Source of the DNA: Dallia pectoralis
Lineage: Eukaryota > Chordata > Actinopteri > Esociformes > Umbridae
Length of the DNA: 64,000 nt
Direction: 5' to 3'
Assembly: GCA_029465975.1 (NCBI GenBank)
Contig: CM055739.1
Location: 5,870,628-5,934,627 of the forward strand
A program made the position numbers and the translations under genes. This document shows, in pieces, positions 53,201-64,000 of this stretch (positions within the stretch are counted from its first letter, which is position 1; each line of letters starts with the position of its first letter). The notes below the pieces were generated by a model. It searched no databases. It had not been told where the DNA came from and was given only the letters and a program-made list of their open reading frames with translations.

Positions 53201-55403
53201 CATTAATGACATCTGGTTGTATATTCACAATAGGTGTAATAACATAACATTAATGACATCTGGTTCTATATTCTGAATGGGTGTAATAACATAACATTAA
53301 TGACATCTGGTTCTATATTCACAATGGGTGTAATAACATAACATTAATGACATCTGGTTCTATATTCACAATGGGTGTAATAACATAACATTAATGACAT
53401 CTGGTTCTATATTCTGAATGGGTGTAATAACATAACATTAATGACATCTGGTTCTATATTCACAATGGGTGTAATAACATAACATTAATGACATCTGGTT
53501 CTATATTCACAATGGGTGTAATAACATAACATTAATGACATCTGGTTCTATATTCACAATGGGTGTAATAACATAACATTAATGACATCTGGTTCTATAT
53601 TCACAATGGGTGTAATAACATAACATTAATGACATCTGGTTCTATATTCACAATGGGTGTAATAACATAACATTAATGACATCTGGTTCTATATTCACAA
53701 TGGGTGTAATAACATAACATTAATGACATCTGGTTGTATATTCACAATGGGTGTAATAACATAACATTAATGACATCTGGTTGTATATTCACAATGGGTG
53801 TAATAACATAACATTAATGACATCTGGTTCTATATTCACAATGGGTGTAATAACATAACATTAATGACATCTGGTTCTATATTCACAATGGGTTTAATAA
53901 CATAACATTAATGACATCTGGTTGTATATTCACAATGGGTGTAATAACATAACATTAATGACATCTGGTTGTATATTCACAATGGGTGTAATAACATAAC
54001 ATTAATGACATATGGTTCTATATTCACAATGGGTGTAATAACATAACATTAATGGCATCTGGTTCTATATTCACAATGGGTGTAATAACATAACATTAAT
54101 GACATCTGGTTCTATATTCACGATGGGTGTAATAACATAACATTAATGACATCTGGTTCTATATTCAGAATGGGTGTAATAACATAACATTAATGACATC
54201 TGGTTCTATATTCACAATGGGTGTAATAACATAACATTAATGACATCTGGTTGTATATTCAAAATGGGTGTAATAACATAACATTAATGACATATGGTTC
54301 TATATTCACAATGGGTGTAATAACATAACATTAATGACATCTGGTTGTATATTCACAATGGGTGTAATAACATAACATTAATGACATATGGTTCTATATT
54401 CACAATGGGTGTAATAACATAACATTAATGACATCTGGTTCTATATTCACAATGGGTGTAATAACATAACATTAATGACATCTGGTTCTATATTCACAAT
54501 GGGTGTAATAACATAACATTAATGACATCTGGTTCTATATTCAGAATGGGTGTAATAACATAACATTAATGACATCTGGTTCTATATTCACAATGGGTGT
54601 AATAACATAACATTAATGACATCTGGTTGTATATTCACAATGGGTGTAATAACATAACATTAATGACATCTGGTTCTATATTCACAATGGGTGTAATAAC
54701 ATAACATTAATGACATCTGGTTCTATATTCACAATGGGTTTAATAACATAACATTAATGACATCTGGTTGTATATTCACAATGGGTGTAATAACATAACA
54801 TTAATGACATCTGGTTGTATATTCACAATGGGTGTAATAACATAACATTAATGACATATGGTTCTATATTCACAATGGGTGTAATAACATAACATTAATG
54901 GCATCTGGTTCTATATTCACAATGGGTGTAATAACATAACATTAATGACATCTGGTTGTATATTCACAATGGGTGTAATAACATAACATTAATGACATCT
55001 GGTTCTATATTCACAATGGGTGTAATAACATAACATTAATGACATCTGGTTCTATATTCACAATGGGTTTAATAACATAACATTAATGACATCTGGTTGT
55101 ATATTCACAATGGGTGTAATAACATAACATTAATGACATCTGGTTCTATATTCACAATGGGTGTAATAACATAACATTAATGACATCTGGTTCTATATTC
55201 ACAATGGGTTTAATAACATAACATTAATGACATCTGGTTCTATATTCACAATGGGTGTAATAACATAACATTAATGACATCTGGTTGTATATTCACAATG
55301 GGTGTAATAACATAACATTAATGACATCTGGTTCTATATTCACAATGGGTGTAATAACATAACATTAATGACATCTGGTTCTATATTCACAATGGGTGTA
55401 ATA
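50291..55403. repeat. 47-bp satellite array, about 109 copies with higher-order structure
   Basis: Each unit begins GACATCTGGTT, continues TATATTCACAATGGG and ends AACATAACATTAATG. From the GACATCTGG at 50341 to the last at 55370 is 5029 bp, exactly 107 x 47, so there is no net indel over 5 kb. Units differ at a few fixed sites: TTCTAT/TTGTAT, GGGTGT/GGGTTT, ACATCTGG/ACATATGG, and rare GGCATCTGG, AATAGGTG and TTCTGAATG. The order of variants shows block duplications of 13, 18, 45 and 48 units. The edge units are the most diverged. 47 is not a multiple of three and no long frame exists. Confidence 0.98.
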
Positions 55404-56743
55404 CTAGTAAGGTGAACACTACTTTATACACTTGACTCGATGAGCACAGGGGATCTGCCGCTACATGTTGTCATGTACCATGTCATGTCTCCTCTGAAGT
55501 ATCAGCCAACAAAACATATAGCATAAGCCTATTCTTACATTTACATAATTACTCCGCAAGAAAGAATTAATAGAAGGCACGGCTCAGTTACTCCACACAT
55601 TCTTTCAGCGATCATATCGGGAGTGTCGCCCGGTTTTGTGAATGGAGTCTTATCACACACTTCCGCTAAGTGCTTCACACCCGGATAAAACCATGGCTTT
55701 GACGCGCAAGTGTGTCTGGGTAGCCAAGGAGTATTGACATGGCTGCCCTTTGAACCCGTAAAGATAAGCACTGATCCCCCCCAACTCCCCTCCTAAGCAA
55801 AGAAACGAACAGCAATAAGCGCTCTTTGCGGCAGGGTAGTTTAAACAGGGATAATTAATGTTTTTGTGGCTTGAACTTTGACCTCAGCGCAATTTCTGTT
55901 GGGGGGGTGCTGAAAAGTGATTTCTCCGATATCCTCACTGCATATAACATGTGAACATTTCCTAAGCTTAATGTGTAAATAAATACATGTTTGGTGTTGC
56001 TGTTTTACTGTTTTTGGGACAGGTTTCCTTTACCACCGCTGGGTAATTGATGCTGGTTGCTGGGGTGTTTATTTGTGGTTAAAGATGTGACGTCAGTTTG
56101 CGGTTGTGTGGTTTTGTAGACCTGTGGCATTGAGAAAATGTTTTTTTGCGCAAGGTTGGCCACACATGAGAATACTGTAATTCCAAGTGGCTTTTTCTGT
56201 TCTATTGTTACCGAAGACTACAAACAACTTTGGTCCATTAACTCCTCAGGAGCCAATGCCAATCACAATACTGGGATTTGTAGGCTTAGATAATGATATT
56301 TTCATATTCAATATTAGGATATAGTCACGTGCATCCATTATTGAGAAACATTCCTGCATTGCTACATACACATAAACCATGATGAAAAGGAATGGCATTT
56401 ACTCTCATGACTTGCTGATAAGGTCTCTATTAGACCATGTCCAGGGAAAAATACCTGGGACTAATGCTAAAAAGACTGCTTGTTAGAATAATTAATGTTT
56501 ACATACTGTAGGTAATCTAAACAACCAAACAAACTGGATCATTTACACAGCTGGGTGAAATTAAGTTAGCATGTGTTCTGTTCACTACTGTTCTGGGTTA
56601 TTTTAACCCAGAATGTGTTCCTCCCCCACAGCCGTTTCAGACTATATTAACCCAGAATGTGGTCATACATTTGGGCTATATTTACCCATAATGTCCACTG
56701 AAAAACTAAGACAGTATGTTGGGTTGTTTTTACCCTGTCTGGT
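55404..56743. other. Non-coding AT-rich sequence, probable intron
   Basis: No gene or element recognised. ACCCAGAATGTG-type words recur at about 56608-56700. Confidence 0.5.
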
Positions 56744-57049
56744 TGTCACGGTTGTGGTAAGCTTAGTTGCACACAGGGAGGTTAGTGGGGTGCACTTCAT
56801 GTGTGTCTGTTTTGTTGTTAGCACAGCTGGGGCTGTTTAGCACTGTAGTTTGGGTTTGCATTTTGCTTAGCAGTGTTTGTTTGTTCTATGTCACGCAGGT
56901 CTTTCGGTGAGTGTTAATTGTCACTGTTTGATGTTTGTAGTAGGTCACGTTTTTATGCACATCTTTTGATACATAATAAATACCAAAAACTTGACATCGA
57001 TGCTCTGCGCATGACTTCAACCTGCACTATACCAACAAATTTTGTGACA
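56744..57049 (+). mobile_element. Solo LTR related to the 28.6-kb element
   Basis: Starts TGTCACGG and ends TTTGTGACA. ACATAATAAATACC at about 56972 gives a polyadenylation signal. The 3' part, CGATGCTCTGCGCATGACTTC then AACCTGCACTATACCA, aligns with CGACTCTGCACATGGCTTCC then TCACGCACTACACCTT of the young LTR, including the ATG. GTGAGTGTTAATTGTCACTG also resembles GTGAGTGTGTTATACTACTG. No clean 5-bp duplication flanks it (CTGGT against ATTGT), and there is no second LTR or interior nearby, so it is an old solo LTR. Confidence 0.62.
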
Positions 57050-57798
57050 ATTGTGTCTAAACCATCTGGTCCTGAAGTGCTGAGCACAGTCTTCATACAG
57101 AGCTAGACACACAGACAGAGAGAGACATCACATCTCTGAAGACCAGATGAGAATGGACTCTCAGATTGAAGTGAAGGCCTATTAGGTAGGTAGATTATCC
57201 AGAATATGTGGTGTATGATCCTTAGGTTACATATTTTGTGTCTGAGACTTAGAAATAGCCAGAAACTTTATCAACCCCCGCCAAAAAACTGAAAGCATTA
57301 ATTCACATAAAAAGTGTAACAAAAACCGAAAATGTCTACTAGAACCGGTTTTCTCATGGCGTTATTTGTAGGTAACCATAAATGTTGGTTTTTAACGTAA
57401 AGACCCCACGCCGAACAGAAAATCTGTCAGCATGCCAGGAAGTGCCACTGGGCAGGCAGAAATGTTGGGCATTGATTGGTGCACCCCCCTGCTCCGGAAC
57501 CGGATTCATTTTGTCTGGGTGTGTGTCCCGTGCCTTGAATAGAGAAAGCCTGAATGGAAAGGAGGTCAGGCTGCAGCCCAGAACCACCCCCGACCAGAGG
57601 TCTCGTTGTGTGAATGGTTCATCCCGATTGCTCAGGCCGGGTGCAGAATAAATGGGAAGGATTATCACACACAGATCATTTGAAGGGGGGAGCACGTCTA
57701 AACTGCATCCTAATGCCCGGATCGCTTTTTCTTTTCAATGATTCGAAAGGCGGGGCAAAGAATAATGTGATTGTATAGAAAGCGGAAAGAGAGAAAGA
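57050..57798. other. Non-coding sequence, probable intron
   Basis: Nothing recognised. Confidence 0.5.
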
Positions 57799-58060
57799 GA
57801 CAGAGACAACCATCTCTATGGGACAGAGACAACAATCTCTATGGGACGGAGACAACCATCTCTATCTCTACAGAGACAACCATCTCTATGGGACAGAGAC
57901 AGCCATCTCTATGGGACAGAGACAACCATCTCTATGGGACAGAGACAACCATCTCTATGGGACAGAGACAACCATCTCTATGGGACAGAGACAGCCATCT
58001 CTATCTCTACAGAGACAACCACCTCTATGGGACAGAGACAACCATCTCTTTGGGACAGAG
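57799..58060. repeat. 24-bp minisatellite, about 11 copies
   Basis: The unit GACAGAGACAACCATCTC plus TATGGG repeats, with some units reading CTATCTCTACAGAG. 24 bp is eight codons, so all three plus frames stay open for 86-103 codons. These are not genes. Confidence 0.96.
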
Positions 58061-58756
58061 CAGCACCACATATCTCCTTTGACCACAGAGCGTACGTTTG
58101 AAATAGAAACAACTCAGTTGTGAAACTATTCATGTTAGTATACTTAATTATTCCTGCCACTAAATGTAAGTACGATTGGCCGACGAACAAGATGCTGCGT
58201 TTTTTCCATTATCTTGCAGCGGCAAACACGTGAAATTTTAAACAAAAGCAGTGATGTGTGCAGGTCAAAGGCTGTCATTCGGAAAGTTATGGGTTGACCT
58301 CGTGCTGTTCGGTTTGTGGATGACCACAGGCTACAGTTTGGACGTGCCGTTGTTGTGGAGGGGGACGGCTTAACTGGGTTATGGCTAACTACAGTATTTC
58401 TCAGCTGGGTGTGGAAATTAGAGCTCTATTGGTAAATGTTAAAGGTGCAAACAGGGCAGTGCCACAAATGACCTTCACATTTACCACAGGCTTTAAGATG
58501 AATGAAAAAGGAAGTATGTGGCGCACCTTTGAGTTTACTGTACATGCGTATGTGTGTGTGTGTTTGTGGCCAAAAGGCCAGGAGGCTTGGAGCAGGAAGA
58601 ACAAACAGAAGCAGGGTGATTAACAACAGGTTGCACACAGAACGGAGACTCCTCCAGGGTTTAGGTGACACACAGGAAGTGGAAATCAGCTGTAAAGGAC
58701 AGGGAGTGTCGTCAGGCAATACACACCTGCTATAAGCTCGATTGACATGCATTAAC
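58061..58756. other. Non-coding sequence, probable intron
   Basis: Nothing recognised. Confidence 0.5.

Positions 58757-58810
<54 letters not shown>
58757..58810. repeat. (CA)n microsatellite
   Basis: Pure CA of about 54 bp. Confidence 0.97.
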
Positions 58811-58812
<2 letters not shown>

Positions 58813-60217
58813 GACACACCCAGCAGTGCAAGAGGCATTCTTATGGGAATCATGCCCTTTGTGTTCCTAAGAGATGAACAGATATTTGTTACACCTGACA
58901 ACCTGTCCGGCGAGATTCCCAAGTCACCTCACGACACGAGGCGAGAGAAACCCGCTTTTAACGTGGGGGACTGATTTTTGATGTTTGGTTTAAACCCAAA
59001 CCGGTTGGGTGTCGCTACACTGACGGTGGGAGTCTCTCAGGCGGAGACGTGTGTGACAAATTCCAAATGAAATATGCTCGCTCTGTGGAAACGGAACCCG
59101 GGAGCATCTGGCAGAAGAAAATAACAGTTCGCTCTGTGTTCTCGTCGCATGCGACGATAAATTAACTGCAAACACCGCATCGCACTTGCCAAAACGTAGA
59201 CATCGGGACATAATAAACGACCCAGCAAGCCGGTGAGACCCAATCTCTGCCACAAGGCACAGTTCCAGACACACGGTTCGAATCTGCACTTGTTGCCAGT
59301 CCACGGGGGTGGGGGGGGGGGGCATAAACGATAACAAGTGCCTATACGGTTGAAACTTTTAATCAAAACAAGGGGCTTAACACTGTTGTTGTCTATCTCG
59401 TCTGGGTGTCGTCTAGCTCGCCGAGCGGCAGAAACACCCTTCCCCAAACACATCCCAGGCACACACGTTGAACAGAAACACCCTTTCTCGAAACACATCC
59501 CAGACACAGACGGGCAGCAGCGCCCTCCGTTGCATCCTGAACCGGGTCACGTGGATTTCCTGCCCCGGGACGGCCCCGGGTTCAGCAGTGTGTGAACTCA
59601 ATTCAAGCACAGCACGTGTGTGGTGGCAGCCTCGCCGGGTGGATATGGCCTCGCTCGAGATATGAGCGTTGAACTCAGTCGTCGTAAATTCAATTACAAC
59701 TTCCAGCGCGAGAAGTGCACCCCTGGCTGCTGAGTTGGCAACAACAAACGTTATGCAAACTGTCTCTCTTATCGCTGCAGCTGTTTGAGAAGCGAGACAG
59801 AAAACTAAAGTTCAACGTGACTCTGCTTGTTGCTGCGTCAGTTTAAGCTGAGAGAACACAGGCGTATTCCGTGCCTTATATAAATAAAAACACAAGATAT
59901 ATTTGCTGGATGTGGGCTGACATTTGGAATCGGCGTGTGCGGCTCGATCTTGACAAGTTTAAATCTCTCCCTGTCTCTCTCGCTCCCTCCACACATATCT
60001 GACGGTAACGACTGAGCAAAGATGCACAGACTGACTGTCAGCCTGAGAAACGGCCTTGTGCTCAAATTCAATTGTCCATATTTCTCCTGAATCTGACTGC
60101 GAAACACGTACCCTGTATTTTCCACGAGACAACCCTTTGAACTGCGCCCAACCTGTTCTCCCTGACGTCTGTGACAACTGGCGTAAATCAGAAAACAAGC
60201 ACACATCCATAACTCAC
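58811..60217. other. Non-coding sequence, probable intron
   Basis: Poly-G at about 59308-59321. A local duplication of GAAACACCCTT...AAACACATCCCA occurs at about 59430-59505. No exon recognised besides the one beginning at 60218. Confidence 0.5.
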
Positions 60218-60289
60218 GTCCCGTCTGGCAAATCGTCAGCTTTAATCAACAGGTTGGTGACGGCCTCTGATACATCCACTCTATCCAGG
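60218..60289 (-). CDS. Internal exon of an unidentified protein (chain with 45672-45780)
   Basis: A 72-bp minus-strand segment between an acceptor (CCTTCCACTCCCAATAG, just above 60289) and a donor (GGGAC then GTGAGT at 60218/60217). Only one frame is open: one base completes a codon, then LDRVDVSEAVTNLLIKADDLPDG, and two bases (AC) remain. Those two bases join the single T that opens the exon at 45672-45780 to make a Thr codon, so the phases agree. The sequence has the look of an amphipathic acidic helix ending in a loop. No family recognised. Its short length makes it the least certain of the three exons. Confidence 0.6.
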
Positions 60290-60640
60290 CTATTGGGAGT
60301 GGAAGGACACGGGGCTGTGGAATTCCAATTAACGGCAGGCAGAAACATGCTCCAGTTGTAAACTCCCTACGTGGAGTCTGCAGTACAGTAGTAAAGGAGA
60401 CACTCACAGTCCAGCTGCTCTGCAAACACCGGGCTACTTGTAAATATGAAGGCGGGAGGAGGAGGAGGAGGGCCGGGGGGAGGGCAGGGAGGAGAAAGGG
60501 GCTAAAGGGGGCGGGGCATGGCAGTGTGGGTGAGAAAAAGTTCCACATTACATCATGAGCAGCTGTTGACAGGCCAGTGTTTATTAACTTACTGTCAAGA
60601 GCCACGAGATCTATTGGTTTGGGATTCACACCCGGACTGC
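60290..60640. other. Upstream intron flank
   Basis: GGAGGAGGAGGGCCGGGGGG-type G-rich sequence at about 60450-60515. Nothing else recognised. Confidence 0.5.
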
Positions 60641-60682
60641 CACACACACACGCTCGCACGCGCGCGCGCACACGCACACACA

Positions 60683-60718
<36 letters not shown>
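60641..60718. repeat. (CA)n with (CG)n core
   Basis: CACACACACGCTCGCACG leads into CGCGCGCGCG and then CA repeats: an alternating purine-pyrimidine tract. Confidence 0.95.
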
Positions 60719-60719
<1 letters not shown>

Positions 60720-60808
60720 GACAGAGAAAGAGAGAGACAACACACATGGCAGCGCACACACACACATATTTCAGCTTGCCTGCACTCATCCACGTGAATG
60801 CAACCATG

Positions 60809-60863
60809 CACACACACACGCGCGCGCGCGCGAGAGAGAAAGAGAGAGATATAGAGAGAGAGA
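60809..60863. repeat. (CA)n(CG)n(GA)n junction
   Basis: CACACACACG runs into CGCGCGCGCGCG and then GAGAGAAAGAGAGAG. Three dinucleotide repeats are fused. Confidence 0.95.
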
Positions 60864-61578
60864 ACTAATGCACACATGCATACTCACAGACATTAATTAA
60901 CACACACATGCTAATGGAAGTAATAAATAAATACCCCAGTTGCACCCTGTCTGACGGACACAGCAATACATCCAGACCTAAGTCAACAGACATCACAGTT
61001 TTATATGGTTACAGTACAACTTCCTGTTTCAGCCCTCATAACAAAAAATAACACAAGCACTTTAACCCAAACATACGTTGCCTACAACTTCCCAGCGTAA
61101 AACTCCCAGCAATGACACCATAATCTACAGCAAACAACAGACCTCGAACAAGGCGCAATAACTGACCTTGAACACCCACACACATGCATAAAGCATACAC
61201 ACTCACACACACACACACAATCACATTTGCCATGTTTACACACACCACTCCTGAGTAAATGTTTCAAGTTCCAACCAGGAGCTTTTGTTTCTGCTCGTAA
61301 GCTGTTCTGCAGTTACCTGTTGCTTTTGTTTCTGCTAGCTAGCTAGCCGTGAGTCTGTCTGACTAGCTGCGTTTGGCCCAGGCTTCCAGAGCTGCGGCGC
61401 TATAGCCTACAAGCAAGACCAGCAACATACAGCAATAGCATCACTGTATTCCTTAAGTGTCTGGGCTTGGCGTAGGTCCTATCCTCTTGGGAAATTTCAA
61501 GCTGTCTTTTTCTCCCCTTTTCTCTCACTGTGAGGGAGTATCCTGATTTAAAGTTGTACAGGCAATCAGGCTTCTCCG
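60864..61578. other. Non-coding sequence
   Basis: A short CA tract lies at about 61198-61220 and CTAGCTAGCTAG near 61336. Nothing else recognised. Confidence 0.5.
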
Positions 61579-61668
61579 CCACTGTGTTGCTAGTAAACCT
61601 GGGGTCTGGAGTCACATCCACCCACTCCACCACTGTGTTGCTAGTAAACCTGGGGTCTGGAGTCACAT
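61579..61668. repeat. Two-copy 51-bp tandem duplication
   Basis: CCACTGTGTTGCTAGTAAAC and its following 19 bp are identical at 61579 and 61630. Confidence 0.92.
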
Positions 61669-62130
61669 TCTGGGATGCTTTTCCTCATTTAGATCAGAAT
61701 GAAGTGGATTTTATGACCCTTGATTGACATGTCCACATATTGGCTACTGGTACATGTTTGTGATCAGGCTCTGTTTTGATAAAGCATCTCAGGGTGCCAT
61801 TGGGATCATGGTGTCCAATATAGGATCACATTCATAATGATCTAAAAGACTGAACTGATCCCGGGTCAGCATTCGTGAAACTCTTAGATAACTTCCCATG
61901 GCCTGTATCTATTAGGAGTTGCATATTTCTATGCATTTTCATACATGCCCTGATCTGCTGTTTGTTGGGAACTCCTCAGACGATTCCTCCGTGTTAGCGC
62001 TTAACACGTTCCTCACCAAAGGACCGGCTGTGATGAGGAACGCGTTGAGTTGACACACTGATGTAGGAACGCCGTTTGTCCTCGGAGTCGCAATCCACAA
62101 ATGAACCAATTCTTCTTTTGTATTCCTAAA
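61669..62130. other. Non-coding sequence
   Basis: Nothing recognised. Confidence 0.5.
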
Positions 62131-63350
62131 CAATATTGTAGGTTTCACAGCAGCCAGTCACCAATATCATAGGATTCACAGCAGCATGTCACCAATATCA
62201 TAGGATTCACAGCAGCATGTCACCAATATCATAGGATTCACAGCAGTCTCACCAATATCATAAGATTCACAGCAGTCTCACCAATATCATAAGATTCACA
62301 GCAGTCTCACCATTGTTGCAAATATCATAGGATTCACAGCAGTCTCACCATTGTTGCAAATATCATAGGATTCACAGAAGCCTGTCACTAATATCATAGG
62401 ATTCACAGCAGCCTGTCACAAATATCATAGGATTCACAGAAGCCTGTCACTAATATCATAGGATTCACAGCAGCCTGTCACAAATATCATAGGATTCACA
62501 GAAGCCTGTCACTAATATCATAGGATTCACAGCAGTCTCACCAATATCATAGGATTCACAGCAGTCTCACCAATATCATAAGATTCACAGCAGTCTCACC
62601 AATATCATAAGATTCACAGCAGTCTCACCATTGTTGCAAATATCATAGGATTCACAGCAGTCTCACCATTGTTGCAAATATCATAGGATTCACAGAAGCC
62701 TGTCACTAATATCATAGGATTCACAGCAGCCTGTCACAAATATCATAGGATTCACAGAAGCCTGTCACTAATATCATAGGATTCACAGCAGCCTGTCACA
62801 AATATCATAGGATTCACAGAAGCCTGTCACTAATATCATAGGATTCACAGAAGGCTGTCACTAATATCATAGGTTTCACAGCAGCCTGTCACCAATATCA
62901 TAGGATTCACAGCAGCATGTCACCAATATCATAGGATTCACAGCAGCATGTCACCAATATCATAGGATTTACAGCAGTCTCACCAATATCATAAGATTCA
63001 CAGCAGACTCACCAATATCATAAGATTCACAGCAGTCTCACCATTGTCGCAAATATCATAGGATTCACAGCAGCCTGTCACAAATATCATAGGATTCACA
63101 GCAGCCTGTCACAAATATCATAGGATTCACAGAAGCCTGTCACTAATATCATAGGATTCACAGCAGCCTGTCACAAATATCATAGAATTCACAGAAGCCT
63201 GTCACTAATATCATAGGATTCACAGCAGCCTGTCACAAATATCATAGGATTCACAGAAGCCTGTCACTAATATCATAGGATTCACAGAAGCCTGTCACTA
63301 ATATCATAGGATTCGCAGCAGCCTGTCGCCAATGGGATTCACAGCAGCCA
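62131..63350. repeat. 31-bp-class minisatellite, about 40 copies of several unit types
   Basis: Core ATATCATAGGATTCACAG is followed by one of several tails: CAGCATGTCACCA, CAGCCTGTCACAA, AAGCCTGTCACTA, CAGTCTCACCA or CAGTCTCACCATTGTTGCAA. Units with the different tails alternate in ordered runs that themselves repeat (for example the AAGCCTGTCACTA / CAGCCTGTCACAA pair), so both single units and groups have been copied. Confidence 0.96.
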
Positions 63351-64000
63351 AATACCATTATCAGAAAATTCAAATCAGACCAGTATCACAATCATAGAAT
63401 TCACCACAGCATAGTACAGCTACTGTGTATAGTAATAAACCAAATGGACTCGCCAATTCTACACACACTGCCAGTCTCAGGAATGAAGTATTTGTGTTAA
63501 GTGTTATTACATTCAAATTCCTGAGAGCAGGCCTTCACTGCTGTTTTAGAGAGTGCAGGCTACAGCAGGGTCATTATGGGTAAATGCTCTTATCAATTAA
63601 AAATTATTAACAAAATGGCAAAAGATATGTTCTGAGACACGTGAAATTTGGAATTAAAAACGCAAACTCGATATGTTCTGTTTATTCTACTTCAATATAT
63701 GGTAAATCAGTGTATACATCTGGTATTCTGCATTCCATTAAAAACAGATTGCACAGAATCAATCGACCATGTGCCTTAGCATATCTCGTGATATTGCATT
63801 AGCATACCGTTGGTTTGCTTTTACAACCTCATTACGAACTAAAGAAGATTCCGTCACTTTATGCACTTTTCTAACTCCTCTCTATGGCGGCTGCTCCGCG
63901 GCGTGACAAGGTAATCATGCTCAAAATATATGGCTTGACCTGTGGCCTGAACCCAGCCATTGGTCGGAAGACCTCAAACGGTTGGGGTTAAGGGTCGTTC
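63351..64000. other. Non-coding sequence to window end
   Basis: AT-rich at 63590-63720. GC-rich ATGGCGGCTGCTCCGCGG at about 63884 could be the start of a gene but is not supported further. Confidence 0.45.

Noticed and set aside
57771..58123. Three overlapping plus frames of 86-103 codons
   Set aside because: All are translations of the 24-bp repeat.
63884..63910. Possible first exon on the plus strand (MAAAPRRDK then GTAATC)
   Set aside because: Nine codons with no promoter or following exon visible; too little evidence.

Overview
The window looks like nuclear DNA of a teleost fish. It is almost entirely non-coding, very rich in long (GT)n/(CA)n microsatellites and GC-variable minisatellites, and carries typical fish mobile elements: a Rex3-type non-LTR retrotransposon, a gypsy-type LTR element whose LTRs begin TGTCACG, and tRNA-derived SINE pieces with tails of the kind common in salmonid and pike genomes. 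A short TTTATTTAACCAGGTAGG fragment points the same way. The species cannot be fixed from this window. There are no bacterial-style genes, no rRNA or tRNA genes and no CRISPR array; almost every long open frame is a translated simple repeat.

Coding content: three short minus-strand exons are supported (60218-60289, 45672-45780, 17555-17628). Each has a usable acceptor and donor, and their reading phases join correctly in that order. They would encode an internal part of a coiled-coil protein that I do not recognise. If they belong to one gene, 17.5-60.3 kb is the inside of that gene and most other features here are intronic.

Layout: 1-7 kb holds CA-rich microsatellites in otherwise featureless sequence. 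7.4-9.0 kb is GC- and CpG-rich with an E-box/CRE composite and a perfect 9-bp-arm palindrome, and may be a promoter. 9-17.5 kb has GT arrays, a 49-bp minisatellite and a 37-bp minisatellite with one inverted unit that makes a 30-bp-arm hairpin. 17.5-28.5 kb has exon 17555-17628, a SINE and 22-, 32- and 26-45-kb minisatellites. 28.6-30.4 kb is a complete, very young non-autonomous LTR retrotransposon with identical 384-bp LTRs and a GGGAG target duplication. 30.4-42 kb has GT arrays and an 18-bp array of about 59 copies. 42.25-43.17 kb is a 5'-truncated Rex3 with a target duplication. 44-49.3 kb has GA, CT and GT tracts, exon 45672-45780 and a 38-39-bp array. 50.3-55.4 kb is a 47-bp satellite that keeps exact register for 107 periods and shows nested higher-order duplications. 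56.7-57.0 kb is an old solo LTR related to the young element. 57.8-64 kb has 24-bp and 31-bp arrays, CA and alternating CG tracts, and exon 60218-60289.

No new multi-gene system is visible. The most noteworthy items are the 47-bp higher-order satellite, the intact young LTR element and its solo relative, the inverted unit in the 37-bp array, and the phase-consistent exon chain.
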